Below, one piece after another: positions 44,390 to 57,400 of a stretch of DNA of 64,000 nucleotides. Source of the stretch: Tetraselmis striata (taxonomy: Eukaryota; Chlorophyta; Chlorodendrophyceae; Chlorodendrales; Chlorodendraceae). Made by a program: the position numbers and the translations under genes. How positions within the stretch are numbered: the stretch's first letter is position 1; every line of letters starts with the position of its first letter. The DNA is taken from positions 145,875-209,874 of the forward strand of contig VCJN01000993.1 of NCBI GenBank assembly GCA_006384855.1, in the 5' to 3' direction. The notes beneath the pieces are model-generated. The model searched no databases. It saw nothing but the letters and a program-made list of their open reading frames with translations, and had not been told where the DNA came from.

Positions 44390-46751
44390 TCCTCGCTAGT
44401 CGCACCCGCGCACCTGTATAGTGCCGCGGCTCCGAACTGCTGATGAAGAAAAGACGCGTCGTCATTTCCGGCCAGCTGGAGAAGTTCAACATCCACCCCA
44501 GGAACCAGCGCTACCGCAGTGTAGCGGATCATCGCAACCCTCTGATCGCAACGTCGACTTTGCACGTGCCCGACTGGTGACTGAGGTATAGAGCCAATCA
44601 ACATGTACCTGTATGTCATGTTCGCTGTTGAGCCGGGCGCGGTCGTGTGCGCCCTTGCGTGCTGCGTCAGACGCATCCCCGTTTGCTCTCATATCACGCT
44701 CCCTCGGGCTTACCGACGCCGTCATGACGCAGCCGGACGGCTTATCATATCGACATATCGACACATCGGTATGGCACCTTGCATCATGCGGCAATCGGGA
44801 CATAATGATTATGTGTATGGCATGCACCGTCTCGCCTTGAAGGCACCGTCTCGTCTTGAAGGCATGTCGTCTGGTCGGGCTCTCGGTCGTTTCAAAGGTA
44901 CCTGTGTGCGGGATGCGGGCCGCCTCTAGGCGGATTGCAGTGTTGATCTTTTATTACTACTTTTAGCAGTAGTCGCTAGGTGGATTTCGTAGGTGGATTG
45001 ATACTCCCCTTTTTGTAATTCACACCAGTAGTCGCTACCTGTTGCAGGTCGCGGTCGAGGCAGCTCATCCGTCGCGGAATCCTCACCGGGAGTCCGGGAC
45101 AGGCATACTGGTACTGGTGTAAACTACAGAACGCCCGTAACGAATGATACTTTTTGGTTAATACAGGGAGAGCCTCAAGAGAATGCACGCAAAGAGCGTC
45201 AATAACGAATCGAGCGCTAAACGCAAAAATCCGTGTATCGGAGATACAGGATGATGATTAGTCGCTACGGGATGCATAACGATGAACTGAAGCAAACCCT
45301 TTCAAAAAAGCGGCCCAGAAACCGCGCATAGTAAAGTATTGTGTTTGAAAACATCTCAGCATTTATTTATCGTCTATGTTGATTTCCTGATTAATTAACA
45401 GATATTTTAGGTTCTGTGGGTTGGTATGATGTCCCCATAGAACGCCCTATGATGTTAAAAAGATATTTCCGTGGGTGTTGATGATCAGAGTCATATAGTA
45501 CTCCGATTCATCCATATTTGTTTTATGAGAGCTTTTCGAGCATAAATCTCGTCGATTTTTAGGTTTACTGTCACTGTCACTGTTACTCATCACCAAAAAT
45601 GATAACACGACGAAGCCGCAATAACCCGCGCGCACTCACTACTGGTGTGAATTACAAAAAGGGCAGTTCCCACTCACTACTGGCACCCGTGCCGGTATAC
45701 CGCCCGCGGCTCAGACATATACGCGCCGCTCATAAATATTAGCAGCCGCCGATTACATTTTTGGGTATAAGTATCATCCCCGGATGTATCATCTCGCTTT
45801 TATATCCGCGCCTCGCTTTTTAGAGTCCAGTGTTTTCCGCCCCGGGGACACTACTATAGCAATAATCCTTTTAAAATCCTTACTCCTTGTACAGGTATGA
45901 AAACCCGGCGCCTGGGACGAGATACATTCTGTTTCGAAGCGCGCGGTATTTTTCCCGGATACTTTGTCCCTCGAGGTAAAAAGACCGTTACGAAACTTTG
46001 CTGACGACGGCTTCGTAGCGCTTCGATGACGGCAGTCGGAGGCGCGTAGATGAAAACCAACAGCTGGCATCATTCGACCGGTGTTAGACTGTCTAGGTCG
46101 CTACTGATTACGACGGCATGCCGACAGTCGTTCTATCGACCGCGGTTTGTCCGGAACTATCTTCGGCATCCTGCGACCGCTGGTCGCCGCTTGCCTCGCG
46201 GCGCCGGGGCCCCGGGGGTGTCGGCCCACCCTGCGTCTTTGCGCCGGAACCTGCCAGCACCGCATCTGCTTAGCGAAACGTGTGTGCTGCGTACGAGTAC
46301 TATTCAAAATAAATGTCTTGCTTTACGTACCGGTGGCTCCCGACCTTACTGGTACTGTCGCGGAGAGGGCAGACCCTTTCGTCGACACAGTCGCTACCCG
46401 TAGGTGCTACTCAGAAATATTCGGGTTTCTTGGCATGTCCAATCGTCCGGCACGCAGTTGAGATTTCTTCACGCGCGCATGCCAGACGTTCCCTGAGAGC
46501 ATGGTTCGCCTGTCCGACTTGCACCTGAATATTCGCCGGGGTCGGCTGGGGCACCGTTCGCTTGTTTCGCCCAGTTTCGGGTTCGATATGATATCTACTC
46601 GCACCTCATTGTGCGACTAAGCGTTGTCGGCCCGTGTCGCTTGTCCCGTCAACTAGTAACAGCGGCGACCGGTGTCGGCTGAGCGCCTTAAAGATCCCTG
46701 TCCACATGACTGAACTTGGCTTAATGTGTTGACACCTAGGCAGACACAAAC
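44390..46751. other. Spacer with dispersed repeat motifs
   Basis: No gene is supported. The stretch contains copies of GGTGTGAATTACAAAAAGG (minus near 45007, plus near 45640, a variant near 45113) and several copies of TAGTCGCTA. An AT-rich part lies at 45340-45620. These are probably ends of one dispersed element family. Confidence 0.4.
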
Positions 46752-47515
46752 ATGGCCATGACTCAATCAGGACCCATGATGCGGCTGATTGGATGCATTG
46801 TATTTTTTCTTGGCATCACGGTAAGACCCGCACTGTGTGCATGATCGAATAACACAACGAAGTTTTACAACTAGCGGCAGTGTAACCCTACACGTCGTGT
46901 GCAATGCTATATCCTTGTCTTGGGAACCATCCCTACTGCACTCGCTGATGTTTGTGGACGAAGTTTTGCAGGTGGACGGCTTAGAGAGCGCTGCACCTCA
47001 ATCAGCCCATCCAGCTGCGTGCTCCAGCGGCGCCTGTGCAGATGCAGCCAACGATACTGAAGTTCCCAGCATCGGGGCCATCAATGAAGTTTGCAGGACC
47101 TCTTGCGATGAGGTGTGATGTGTTGTATGCATGTAGACTGCCGACTTCCATCACCATTTTGGGACAATTGTCTAAATTTCAGCTCCCGGGATTAAAGTGA
47201 AAATGGGCTGTGGTAAACTGGGAACAATCGCTGACAACAAACATTGCTGTTCCTGAATCCTAGTTTGAAGACATTTGTGCTGAAATGGAGGAGTCTTGCT
47301 ATGACTATGTGAAGCAAACAAAGCGGCCAAAGAACTATGGAAGATGCATCAGGCATGCAGAGGTCTCCCTCCGGTCCTGTGTACGTACTGAGAGGGCATG
47401 CAGGACATTTGTCAGAAGGTGTCAACCTATCGATGAGGATGGCGCCCCCATCAGTCGGATTCTGCTGCCACGCGTGCAGAGACTCAACAAAAATATGGAG
47501 CCCATAGTGGTATGA
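46752..47515 (+). CDS. Small secreted cysteine-rich protein, 3 exons
   Basis: Exons 46752-46820, 46972-47112 and 47264-47515 join in phase 0 at both introns (GTAAGA donor and TTTTGCAG acceptor; GTGTGA donor and CCTAG acceptor), giving 153 aa. The first exon is a textbook signal peptide: basic MMRLIG, then a hydrophobic core CIVFFLGIT. The mature part has ten cysteines. They are spaced C-x4-C, then C-x3-C-x6-C-x6-C across the exon 2-3 junction, and C-x10-C-x6-C-x6-C in exon 3 with many Arg. The tail (RVQRLNKNMEPIVV) lacks Cys. This predicts a compact disulphide-bonded extracellular or vacuolar protein. I recognise no family and make no functional claim. Base composition is near 50% GC, lower than the three large genes. 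Alternative 3' splicing is possible at GTGTCA near 47425. Confidence 0.68.
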
Positions 47516-50480
47516 AATGTGTGGCATGTTCCCGCAAAACTGTCCGGGTTCTCATGCCAATCCACCATCATGTTGCGGTGCCCACCTATGTCTCCCTTTT
47601 ATGTTTATTTTGTATATTTGCATGTAATTCATCAGATTGCCAAATCATCAGCGGGAGCATCATGCCTCTTAAGTCCATCAGCCGTCCACCCATTTGCAAT
47701 TATCAAGACATACAAACAAATCAGCTGCATACTCTACTCAAGCTCCTGGCGTTAAAATGTTGGCTACTGCGCGCAGTGACATCATGCGTTGTAGCATCCG
47801 CAAAGAGGGACATCATTTGTTGACGGCATGAATACTCTTTACAGTTATACATATGACAGTAATAGTGGCATGCTTGCAGTCTCTCCGCTATAAGGCGTGG
47901 CGTCTGTTGCAAGGGGATAGAGACACTCAGGTATATTTGTTCATCTACTTTTAAAAACACATGAACAAATAGTGAATAACCGGTGGGTGGGTGGGTGGGG
48001 GGAGCAGCATTGCATAAAGCTTTTTCGGTTATATTGTGCAAGAATGTCTAGATCAAACATATGTTGAAGAGCAAACTGGTACCAGATGGTGTTTGATAAT
48101 ACAAGAACTCCTACAAGTATAGCTGCTGAGGTGCTCCGCACTTAATGTGCGGCAACGACGGGGGTATGGACATTTGGTGCCATAGTGTCATCCAGCGGCA
48201 TGCAGTACAAGAGTTACGAGTAAAATAAGATTTGCCCCCGGCCATCGGCCAAAGCCGTCCCAGCACTTAACATTGTGCGCCAAATGAAGTCGTAGGTCTG
48301 GCAGAGCCCTGAGACCATTGCCTCATTTGAAACCCGAAGGGCTATCTACTACAGGCGTCAGAAGTAATGAACGGGTTTTTAACAGCTCAACTTCAAATCG
48401 GCGGCCCAAGCCAAGCCAAGCGGTACAACGAGCCGTTTGGTGCATGGTGCCAAACAGTTCCTATATTATGGGGCATCATTCTGTTCGACTGAATCTCATG
48501 ATTTACCATAGTACTGCATGCCATCCCCGTTGTATACGACAAGAGACACCATCATTCTTACAGACTTCCGGGCTACGGCATGAAGAGCCTGTAAACGGCG
48601 CCCCCCCATACGTGCGCACGCACGTTCGCGGGTTCGAATCTCGCCGTCGGCACATTTCTTCGTAGTGACGCGGGCCCACCGCGCGCGAACGACTACGGTG
48701 CGCGTACTTAAGCCCATCTGATCGGTTACATAGTCGTATAGGTCCGCCGCTAATCTGAAATTTCAAGGCAGGGAGGGGGGCATGAATATTCCCGAAAATG
48801 TGCTTTGGCTTCATTATTACAAACTCCTGGGAGGGGCCAGAAAGCCTTACGACACCCCTAGAGTCGTTCTATCTGTACTCGCTAGCTATCTTTGCCGCCC
48901 GTCAGATCATGTAGGCGGTCCTAACTGGCATCATACCGCGCAAACGACGTGCCACGTAGTCTTGGCACCTGAAACGGAGGCCCCGGCTTTCTAAACGCGC
49001 TGGATAGTCGTCGGCTATATAAATAATCAAGCGGACATACCCCCTACCTACCGGCGGTACCGTCTCCGCCGCTAGTACATGTGGTTCCGCAGATGCCGGG
49101 CAACAGAGGCTCCCACCCAACCCGCCACCCTCGCTGAGCCCCCGGCATCCTTGATTCTCAGCGTTGGACACGCAGCGTTAGTCATGTGGTGCATTAGTCC
49201 AAGTGGTGCCTCGATACGCTAGATGCAGCGTGTACCGGCCTCCTTTACCGCGTGCGTCGTGGTAAGCGGATGCGCGTCCCGCCCCGATCCAGGCTCGATT
49301 GAGCGCGGGGTCAGGGACATACCGCCCACAGATGACCGCCGCGGCGAGCGTGATGCCTGAGGCAGGCACTATGCTTTGCTTTCCTCTTCGGTGGGCGCCA
49401 TGGCGGCAGCGACGGGCAAGATTGCTCGCACTAGCTAGCCTCCCGGCCTGTCTCGTAATTACAATGTAATGGCCCGTAATCGCGATTTTCCCACGGAATG
49501 GGCTTGTAATCGCTGTATATACTGTGTAATCGCCACTTTTCTGCTAGGCTCGGTAGTCGTAATGAAGTCCCCGGCGGGCCCGCCTTTCGTAATTTCTACC
49601 ATTACCATGTCGTGCCGCCTCCATAGTACATCGGGCCCACATCGCGCCTCGCGTGGTCACCCGTAATCTTTGGGACTTCCGCCATGCAGTACTTGAACGC
49701 CTCACAATAAGCTCCGTGACGACTCGCAACGGCCAACGCCCAGCAACGGCATCGTAGGGCTCAAACCGGCTGCTTTTTTAAGTGCGGGCGGGCAGTTAAC
49801 CATCGCAACAGCGCCAGTGAGTAGCTCCTACCCCAGAAAAGGCCAAATCGCGAGCAAAAATGTACTGTACCGCGAGGTCCTAGTTTTGCTGCTGTTTTTC
49901 GAGCCAAATCACGTTGCCCGATTAGGGTTTCCTGTTCTGCCTCTATGTACTATTTTCACCGCCTATTGTGCGGAAATATGGGGCACGAAGATGTGCACGA
50001 CGGCTGCCGTAACGAACTACAACCACCTCTCCCTCGGCACCCACCCACACTCCTCGGCACGCCACTCAGTCAGTGGTCACCCTTGCTAGCCGTGCTAGCC
50101 GTCGGAGTGAAGCGCGGGCCACTAGACACCCTTATGACCGAGCCGTACCTACGACGGCCCTTGCGCAATGTCGCTTGGGGGGGTTAAGTCACCGGATTTC
50201 AGGGCCGATGAAGGACCCCCCAGACGCTCGGCGGCGGCGGAGGCCTACGCAGGCCGAAGGCACGGCTCCTACCCCAGTACCATAGTCATAGCCAGCCGAG
50301 CCGACGTGGCGATCCTTGCGGCGGGTGCGGCGGCAGCCGCCCGCTTCGTACCGTCCTTAATTGGGTTTCATGCGGAGCCGGATGCGGATATATCGGGTAC
50401 AGCTCGGCGCCCGTCTGGCTGACAGTCGTGGCGGAGGCAACGTCTACGGGTTTTGTTGCATACTTGTATGACAACAGCGC
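47516..50480. other. Gene-poor spacer
   Basis: Only short open frames without motifs. A GGGT-like run is at 47984-48001 and a tRNA-like T-arm at 48628-48644. Bases 50030-50075 are C-rich. Any further exons of the cysteine-rich gene would lie in the first few hundred bases, but its frame already ends at 47515. Confidence 0.4.
48628..48652 (+). ncRNA. tRNA-like T-arm and B-box only
   Basis: GCGGG, loop TTCGAAT, CTCGC forms a T-arm containing GGTTCGAATCTC. The following CGTCGGCA would be an acceptor 3' strand, but no matching GCCGACG is found 60-90 bases upstream. It is most likely a tRNA fossil or SINE piece, not a functional tRNA. Confidence 0.35.
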
Positions 50481-51885
50481 ATAGGGTTGACGGGAAAGTA
50501 CGACTGCTAGCGAGGTGCTCTCCCGAGAACTTCACTATGGCTTACTGAAAGCCCTAGATTGTTGCGCGCCACGCCGCAGATTGTTGCCTCAGGCATTTTT
50601 TAAATCCGCACACGGCTGCGAAACCTTACAGTACCCGGAGAATGCGACATATAGAAGCATTATGCATGGGCTCAGCGACTCGGCATAGGTATAGATTTAC
50701 ACCCCGAGGAACATCATATTCGCGACGGCGAGCCCTAGATTGCCGCAGATTGTTGCCTTCGGCAGGCAGGAACGGCCTACCTGGCTGAGACACTTTCCTT
50801 GTCCGGGGTATTTGTTGCATACCTGCACGACAAAAGCGCACACGCTTGACGAGAATGTACGATTGCCAGCGAGGTGCTCGCCTGAGAACTTCACTTTGGC
50901 TTACGTAAAGCCCCAGATTGTTGCGCCCCGCCGCAGATTGTTTTCTTAGGCATGTTTCAAATCCATGCACGGATGCTTACATTACCCGGATAATGCGGCA
51001 TATAGAAGTATTATGCATGCGCATGGGCTCGGCGACAAGACGTTGGTGCATAGTTACATCCCCAGGTACATCAGATTCGCGACGGCGAGCCCTAGATTGC
51101 TGCGCTGCGCCGCAGATTGTTGCCTTCGGCAGGCGGTAAATGCCTACATGGCTGAAACACTTTCCTTGTGTGGTTAATGTCGCATATTTGTATGACAAAG
51201 CGCATATTTTTGAAGGCTTGACGAGATTGTATGATTGCTAGCGAGGTGCTTACCGTAGAACTTCCCTTTGACTTACGGAAGCTCTAGATTGTTGCGCCCC
51301 ACCGCAGATTGTTGCCTTAGGCATGTTTTAAATCAATACACAGTTGCGCAGCCTTACAGCACCCGGATTATGTGGCATATAGAAGGATTATGCATGCGTA
51401 TGGGCTCAACAACAAGACAGAGGTAGATAGCCACACCCCCAGGTACATCAGGTATTAGGTGAGCCCTAGATTGCTGCGCTGCGCCGCAGATTGTTGCCTT
51501 CGGCAGGCAGGAACGGCCTACCTGGCTGAGACACTGTCCTTGTCCGGGGTATTTGTTGCATACCTGCACGACAAAAGCGCAGACGCTTGACGAGAATGTA
51601 CGATTGCCAGCGAGGTTCTCGCCTGAGAACTTCACTTTGGCTTACGTAAAGCCCCAGATTGTTGCGCCCCGCCGCAGATTGTTGCCTTAGGCATGTTTTA
51701 AATCCATGCACGAATGCTTACATTACCCGGATAATGCGGCATATAGAAGTATCATGCATGCGCATGGGCTCGGCGACAAGACGCAGGTGCATAGTTACAT
51801 CCTCAGGTACATCAGATTCGCGACGGCGAGCCCTAGATTGCTGCGCTGCGCCGCAGATTGTTGCTTTCGGCACGGCATGCCGGAA
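50480..51885 (+). repeat. Tandem array of about 365 bp, nearly four units
   Basis: Units begin near 50577, 50934, 51302 and 51669 at the marker CAGATTGTTGCCTTAGGCAT (or close variants). Spacing is 357-368 bases. Each unit contains the paired short motifs CTAGATTGTTGCG and GCCGCAGATTGTTGCC, and a conserved ATTACCCGGATAATGCGGCA. Open frames inside are artefacts. The last unit is partial. Confidence 0.9.
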
Positions 51886-52130
51886 CGGCCTAATTTTGGG
51901 GTGCGGTACTGCAGTTTGCTATTTGTGTTGTTTTGTATAATGCTAAGATTGACGGCACCACGGCTGTGTGAGTAGCAGCGGTTGGCACTCCCGCGCGCGT
52001 GCATACAGCCATGGCGCCTTCAATCGTAGCGTTATACCACTGGCAGCATCGCAAATAGCAATCATCTCCCGGTACCGCGCCCCGAGATTGGAGTCTGATT
52101 GTAGCCATCCCGTATATCGCAGACCTTGTA

Positions 52131-52254
52131 TTTGCACGCTACACCCACTCCCCTCGTGGCGCCTTCAATCGTAGCGTAGTAGTAATTGTTAATGTGCACG
52201 CTACACCCACTCCCCTCGTGGCGCCATCAATCGTAGCGTAGTAGTAATTGTGAA
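52131..52254 (+). repeat. Tandem duplication of about 63 bp
   Basis: Two copies of a unit starting GCACGCTACACCCACTCCCC and ending TAGCGTAGTAGTAATTGT lie head to tail. A partial third match (GGCGCCTTCAATCGTAGCG) lies at 52014-52032. Confidence 0.85.
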
Positions 52255-52659
52255 GAGAACTAGCAATCTCACATTAGTCTACCGGTACCGGGCCCCCAAG
52301 ATTGTAGTGAGCAAGAGGGCGGGGAGTTTGTAGATGCAAAAACCCCGCGCATGCAACGGTGGCGCAGTCGCGAGCGGCCATCAAGCAGTTGCTATGGCCA
52401 GAGTAATACGCAGGTACCGGTATCGACCGGGGACGGCAAGCAAACTGTGAGCCTATGCGCATTCATATTCTTTCTATGCCATATATATGCCCATGCGCAA
52501 AGATTGCCAGTCATCTAGGCAGTTACGGGATGCCTAAAGGCAGCAATCTGTGGCGTGCCGTAAGCAAATATCAGGTATTAGCGGTACTGCCTAGCAATCT
52601 GTATAGTATCGTCAAGCATATGCTCATTCAGAATCCTTCTATGTCATATACATCCGCAT

Positions 52660-55080
52660 TTTAAACGATTGGCAGCCATACAGGCGGGTAGTACAGCGCG
52701 CCTAAAGTCAGCAATCTGCCTAGCAATCTATATACTATTGCCAAGCCTACATCAAAAACGCGTGATGCCCTTGGTGGTGCGAGCCCGCGGCGCTCACACT
52801 TGCGGCTTTGCGAACCCCCTCTCTGTGTCACACGACTCGTCCTTCGCCTTTTCTGCAAGTCCCGCGTCACGGCCGTCGGCCTTGTGATGTTGCTATGTAC
52901 AGGCATATATGGGGGTCGGCTGCTTGGAATTTAGTCGACGGCCATGGAAGTTTGATGTATATCCAGGCTCGGCAACTCGCAATCTAGCCGAACGGGTGTG
53001 TCGTTCGTCTCCGTATGTGCTTTGCGACTGCGACACTATACCACATACACCGGTGTAAAAAATCAAAAACGCGTGATGCCCTTTGTGGTGCCGGCCCGCG
53101 GCGCTCACACTTGCGGCTTTGCGAACCCCCTCTCTGAATCACACGACACCTCCGCTTTTATTTGCGAGACTCGCGTATAAAAGCATATATGAGGGTCGGC
53201 TGCCTGGAATCTGGTCGTCGGCCATAGAAGATTGCTATAGATTGCTCGGCAACTCACAATCTAGCCGAACGGGTGTGTCATTCGTCTCCGTATGTGCTTT
53301 GCGACTGCGACACTATACCACATACACCGGAGTAAATCAAAAATGCATGATGCTCTTTGTGGTGCCGGCCTGCGGCGCTCATACTTGCGGCTTTGCGAAC
53401 CCCCTCTCTGTGTCACACCACTCGTCCTTCGCCTTTTCTGCAAGTCCCGCGGCACGGCCGTCGGCCTTGTAATGTTGCTATGTACAGGCATATATGGGGG
53501 TCGGCTGCTTGGAATTTAGTCGTCGGCCATGGAAGTTTGCTGTGTATACGGGCTCGGCAACTCGCAATCTAGCGGCACTGGCGTGGTATACACGGCTCCG
53601 TATGTGCTTTACGACTGCGGCATTTCCACATACACCGCAGAAACTTCATCAAAAACGCGTGATGCCCTTTGTGGTGCCGGCCCGCGGCGCTTACACTTGC
53701 GGCTTTGCGAACCCCTTCTCTATGTCACACGACTCCTCCACTTTTGTTGCAATCCGCGCACCATGGCCGCCGGCCGTGAAATGAAAGCATATTTGGGGGT
53801 CGGCATATTTGAGAATCTGGTCGTTGGCCATAGAAGATTGTTGTGTACGGGCTCGGCAACTCGCAGTCTAGCCGCACGGGTGTGGTATTCGGCTCCGTAT
53901 GTGTTTTACGACTGCAGCATTACCACATAGACCGCAGTAACTTCATTTAAAACGCACGAATACCCTTGGCGGTGCCGGCCCGCGGCCCTCATACTTGCGG
54001 GTTTTTGGATCCCCTGTCTGTGTCACACGACTCGTCATCGTCCGCTTATATGTTGCAAGCTACGCACCATGGCCGTCGGCCGTGCTCCCTTGCTATATAT
54101 TAGAATATATGCAGGTCAAGAGCTGAGAATATGGTCGTCGGCCATATAAGATTCCTGTATACGGGCTCGGCAACTCGAAATCTAGCCGCACGGTGTGGGA
54201 TTCGGCTCCGTATGTGCTTTGCGAATGCGGCACTACCATAGACCCCGCAGTAACTTTCTCTAAAACGCATGATGCTCTTATTGGTGACAGTGACGGCTTC
54301 CCGTAACGTGCTATGGAGTTGTATCTGGACTGCGATGGTAAGTGCGTCTGACTCTGCACGGTGAGCAAGCTTGTTCAACCCTGACTAGGGTATACTTCTT
54401 GCCCTAATTCGGTTTGTAGTAATGAGCCAAATCTGCAGGTCCCACAGACCCACGGTGCTCGGTGCCGTCGGACTCAAGGGAGGCTGCAGTAGGCACTTGA
54501 ATGCGCAACTCCCCCAGAGGCTCGGAGCTATATTTGTTGTATATGTGAGGTCGGCAACTAACAATCTAGCCGAATGCCAGATGTAGTATTCGGCTCCATA
54601 CGTATGCTTTACGACTGCGGGACTCATTTCCACATTGTAAACCGCAGTATCTTTACCAAAACGCGTGGTATTGCACCACCCCTCTCTGTCACACGACTCC
54701 TCCGCTTTTAGTTTGGAAGTCGCGCCTCATGCTCGTCGCGCCCGTGTAATCTTGCCATGTATAAGCATATATGGGGGGGGGCAGATGAGAATATGGTCGG
54801 CCAGGAGATAAGATTGTCATATATAAGAGGTCGGCAATCTAGCCGAACGGGTAAGTCATTCGGCTCCGTATATGCATTAAGACTGCGACACTACCACATA
54901 GACCGCAGAAACTTCATCAAAACGCATGATGGTGCCGGCCCGCGGCGCTGCGGACCTCCTCTCTGTATCACACGACTTCTTCCGGTCATTGGTGTGCCGG
55001 CCCGCGGCGCTTATATACTCGCGACTTTGCGGACCTCCTCTCTGTATCACACGACTTCTCCGCTCTTATTTTGAAGCAAG
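52660..55080 (+). repeat. Satellite-like array of about 300 bp, eight diverged units
   Basis: Units share AACGCGTGATGCCC, a GCCGGCCCGCGGCGCT block, a TCTGTGTCACACGACT block and GGGGTCGGC followed by CTCGGCAACTCGCAATCTAG. Unit starts are near 52758, 53069, 53342, 53653, 53948, 54262, 54659 and 54918, so length varies from 260 to 400. Divergence increases towards the right. A unit-end motif (CCACATACACCG) recurs. No gene is supported. Confidence 0.85.
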
Positions 55081-55554
55081 TCACGCAGGAAAGGCCCAAA
55101 CCGGGCTCGCGCGGCACAATCTCGGCGGCTGGAGAGAAAAAACTGCCCATTGATTGCACCACCCGACTTCCTTTCGGCTTGCCGCCACCGGTATACATAC
55201 GGGTACCCGTAGGTATTACCTCGGTCGTAGCCACTGCTTGATGATATTTCGCCGGATCGCGCGCCACTACATACGGCTGGGCGAGCGCGGCGGCTTGCCC
55301 GCCGCAGCTCGCGCAGCCGTGGCGCCGCGAATCGTATCGTAGTATTATTAAGACGACGTGTTAGCCATATCTCGCATTGGTATGCCGGTACCGGTATCAC
55401 GCCCCGACGGAGATTGTAGTGAGTATGCTGGGGATAAAGGGGAGATTGAGAGTAATTCCTACTCGCTACCAGTAGTCGCTACCGGTAGTCGCCACCCTGC
55501 TAGATATGCACGCCACAGGCACCGGCAAACATACGACGAGTCGTCGCGACAGGG

Positions 55555-56140
55555 CAACAATCTGCGGCGGGGCGCAACAATCTAGAGCCTTGCGTATGCC
55601 AGTGTGAAATCTTCAGGCGAGCACCTTGCTAGCAATTATACATTCTCGTGTAGCCTATGCGCCTTTGTCATACGAGTATGCAACAAATGCCCGGGCAAGG
55701 AAAGTGTCTCAGCCATTTAGGCATTTACCGCATGCGTAACGCGACAATCTGCAGTGCAGCGCAGCAATCTAGGGCACGCCGTCGCGAATATGATGTACCT
55801 GGGGGTGTGGCTATCTACCTGTGTCTTGTCGTCGAGCCCATGCGCATGCATAATACTTCTATATACCGCATTATCCGGGTACTGTCAGGCTTGCATCTGT
55901 ATATAGATGTACAACATGCCTAAGGCAAAAATCTGCGGTGTGGCGCAACAATCTAGACCTTTTGTAAGTCAAAGGGTAGTTCTACGGTAAGCACCTCGCT
56001 AGCAATCATACAATCTCGTCAAGCCTACAAGTTATGCGCTTTTGTCATACAAATATGCAACATTAACCACACAAGGAAAGTGTTTCAGCCATGTAGGCAT
56101 TTACCGCATGCCGAAGGCAACAATCTACGGCGCAGCGCAG
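55555..56140 (-). repeat. Inverted copies of the 365-bp repeat
   Basis: About one and a half units of the repeat seen at 50480-51885, but reverse-complemented: GGCAACAATCTGCGGCG, GAGCACCTTGCTAGCAATTA, then ATACCGCATTATCCGGGTA. It closes a 5.6-kb structure in which the 300-bp array lies between opposed 365-bp repeats. Confidence 0.88.
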
Positions 56141-56571
56141 CAATCTATGTGAGATTCAGATGTGACGTAAATGTGCCCTACTGGTGACGAACGACGACAT
56201 ACGGGGACGATACGGGACGGACGAGGGACGTGGATTTCATACCCAGTAGCGACGACTATCGCGCGCGACCTGTGAAGTACTATATGAATTTCTCGTTTCC
56301 ATAATTTCATCAAATTGATATGCGCACGCGGGCTCGCGTGTCGCCCGCCGACGCGGAGCACCCGGGCTAAGTGCAGACGGATGTACGCACTCACTGCACA
56401 TCGCCGCACATCGCTGACCCCGCGGTGTGCGGCGATGTGCGGCACGACGGGCGGAGGTGTGGGCGGATGTAGGTGGTACGGTAGGTGGTAGGCGGTAGGT
56501 GGTGTTCGTAGGTGCGCGTTTTAATGCAGCAGCCCTAACTGCTGATGATTGTGTAACGCCCCAGCACGCGC

Positions 56572-57323
56572 ATGAAGTACGGGGTCGCCTCACGGTCACC
56601 GCCGCTCACCGCTGAATCAAGCGCGGACAGCCGCGCACTCGCATCTGTGTTGCCTGCCGGTGGTGGGTTACATCCACCCCAACTCTCAACCCCCCCCCCC
56701 CCCCCCAGCCCCCCGCGCGCGGCAGCAGGCATGCCGGCAAAGGGATGGATAGCGAGTGTGTCGAAGGATGGCGTGTACTCATGCAAGCACTGCCGGGGCA
56801 ACGTGACGGGCACATGTGATAAGATGGCGCGAGAGCGGCACTTCCTAAAATTCCCGAACTGTAGCCACTCGTTGAAGCGTGCGGCTAAGTTGCGCCGCAA
56901 GGCCGCCTTATCACAAGCAACAGCAGCAGGGGCGGCAGCAGCAGCAACAACAACAACAGGGGCGGCAGCAGGAGTAGCTGCAGCCGTCGGAAACGGCCCG
57001 CCGGCGCCGATCTCGGACGACGGGGGCTCGAAGGTGGACGATGTGATGGGCGTGGGGGAGGACCCCGTTGGCGAAGACGGTATGGACATCGACGCGCTTG
57101 CGTGGCCGCCGGCGGGCGTGGAACCCGCGATGAGGGCGTGATACGGAAAGGCGATCCCGGCGACTTCTACATGAAGGTCATCGCCAAGAAGTTCCGGGGA
57201 GTATGGCACTACGGCGTGATAACCAGCGTCGTTACCGAGTGGGTGTTGGAGATCTACGGCGGGGCGACCCAGTGGCGCGCTGTTTTCGAGGACGGTGACA
57301 TTGTGGACCATCTGCGTTCAGAG
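56572..57323 (+). other. Putative gene part: BED-like zinc finger and FEDGD domain
   Basis: An open frame from ATG 56572 (or ATG 56731 after the C run) encodes VYSCKHCRGNVTGTCDKMAR, then HFLKFPNCSH. This has C-x2-C followed by H-x6-C spacing like a BED or related DNA-binding zinc finger, with Lys/Arg and Ala/Thr runs after it. A second frame continues from about 57130 with VIRKGDPGDFYMKVIAKKF and WRAVFEDGDIVDHLRSE, a Tudor/PWWP-like pattern, up to a GTGAGT donor at 57324. The frame change near 57135 needs an intron or a mutation. BED fingers are common in hAT-type DNA transposons, but I see no transposase core. Confidence 0.45.
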
Positions 57324-57400
57324 GTGAGTGGGCCCGGCATGCGTGCTGGTGGCACCACTCAACTGCGGTTGTATGGAATTACACGCACCCGTCTGGTCGG

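Noticed and set aside
48628-48652. Functional tRNA gene
   Set aside because: Only the T-arm is convincing; no acceptor partner, D-arm or anticodon arm can be folded upstream.
50480-56140. CRISPR array
   Set aside because: Repeat units are 300-370 bp and diverged with no short-repeat/unique-spacer pattern, and the genome is eukaryotic.
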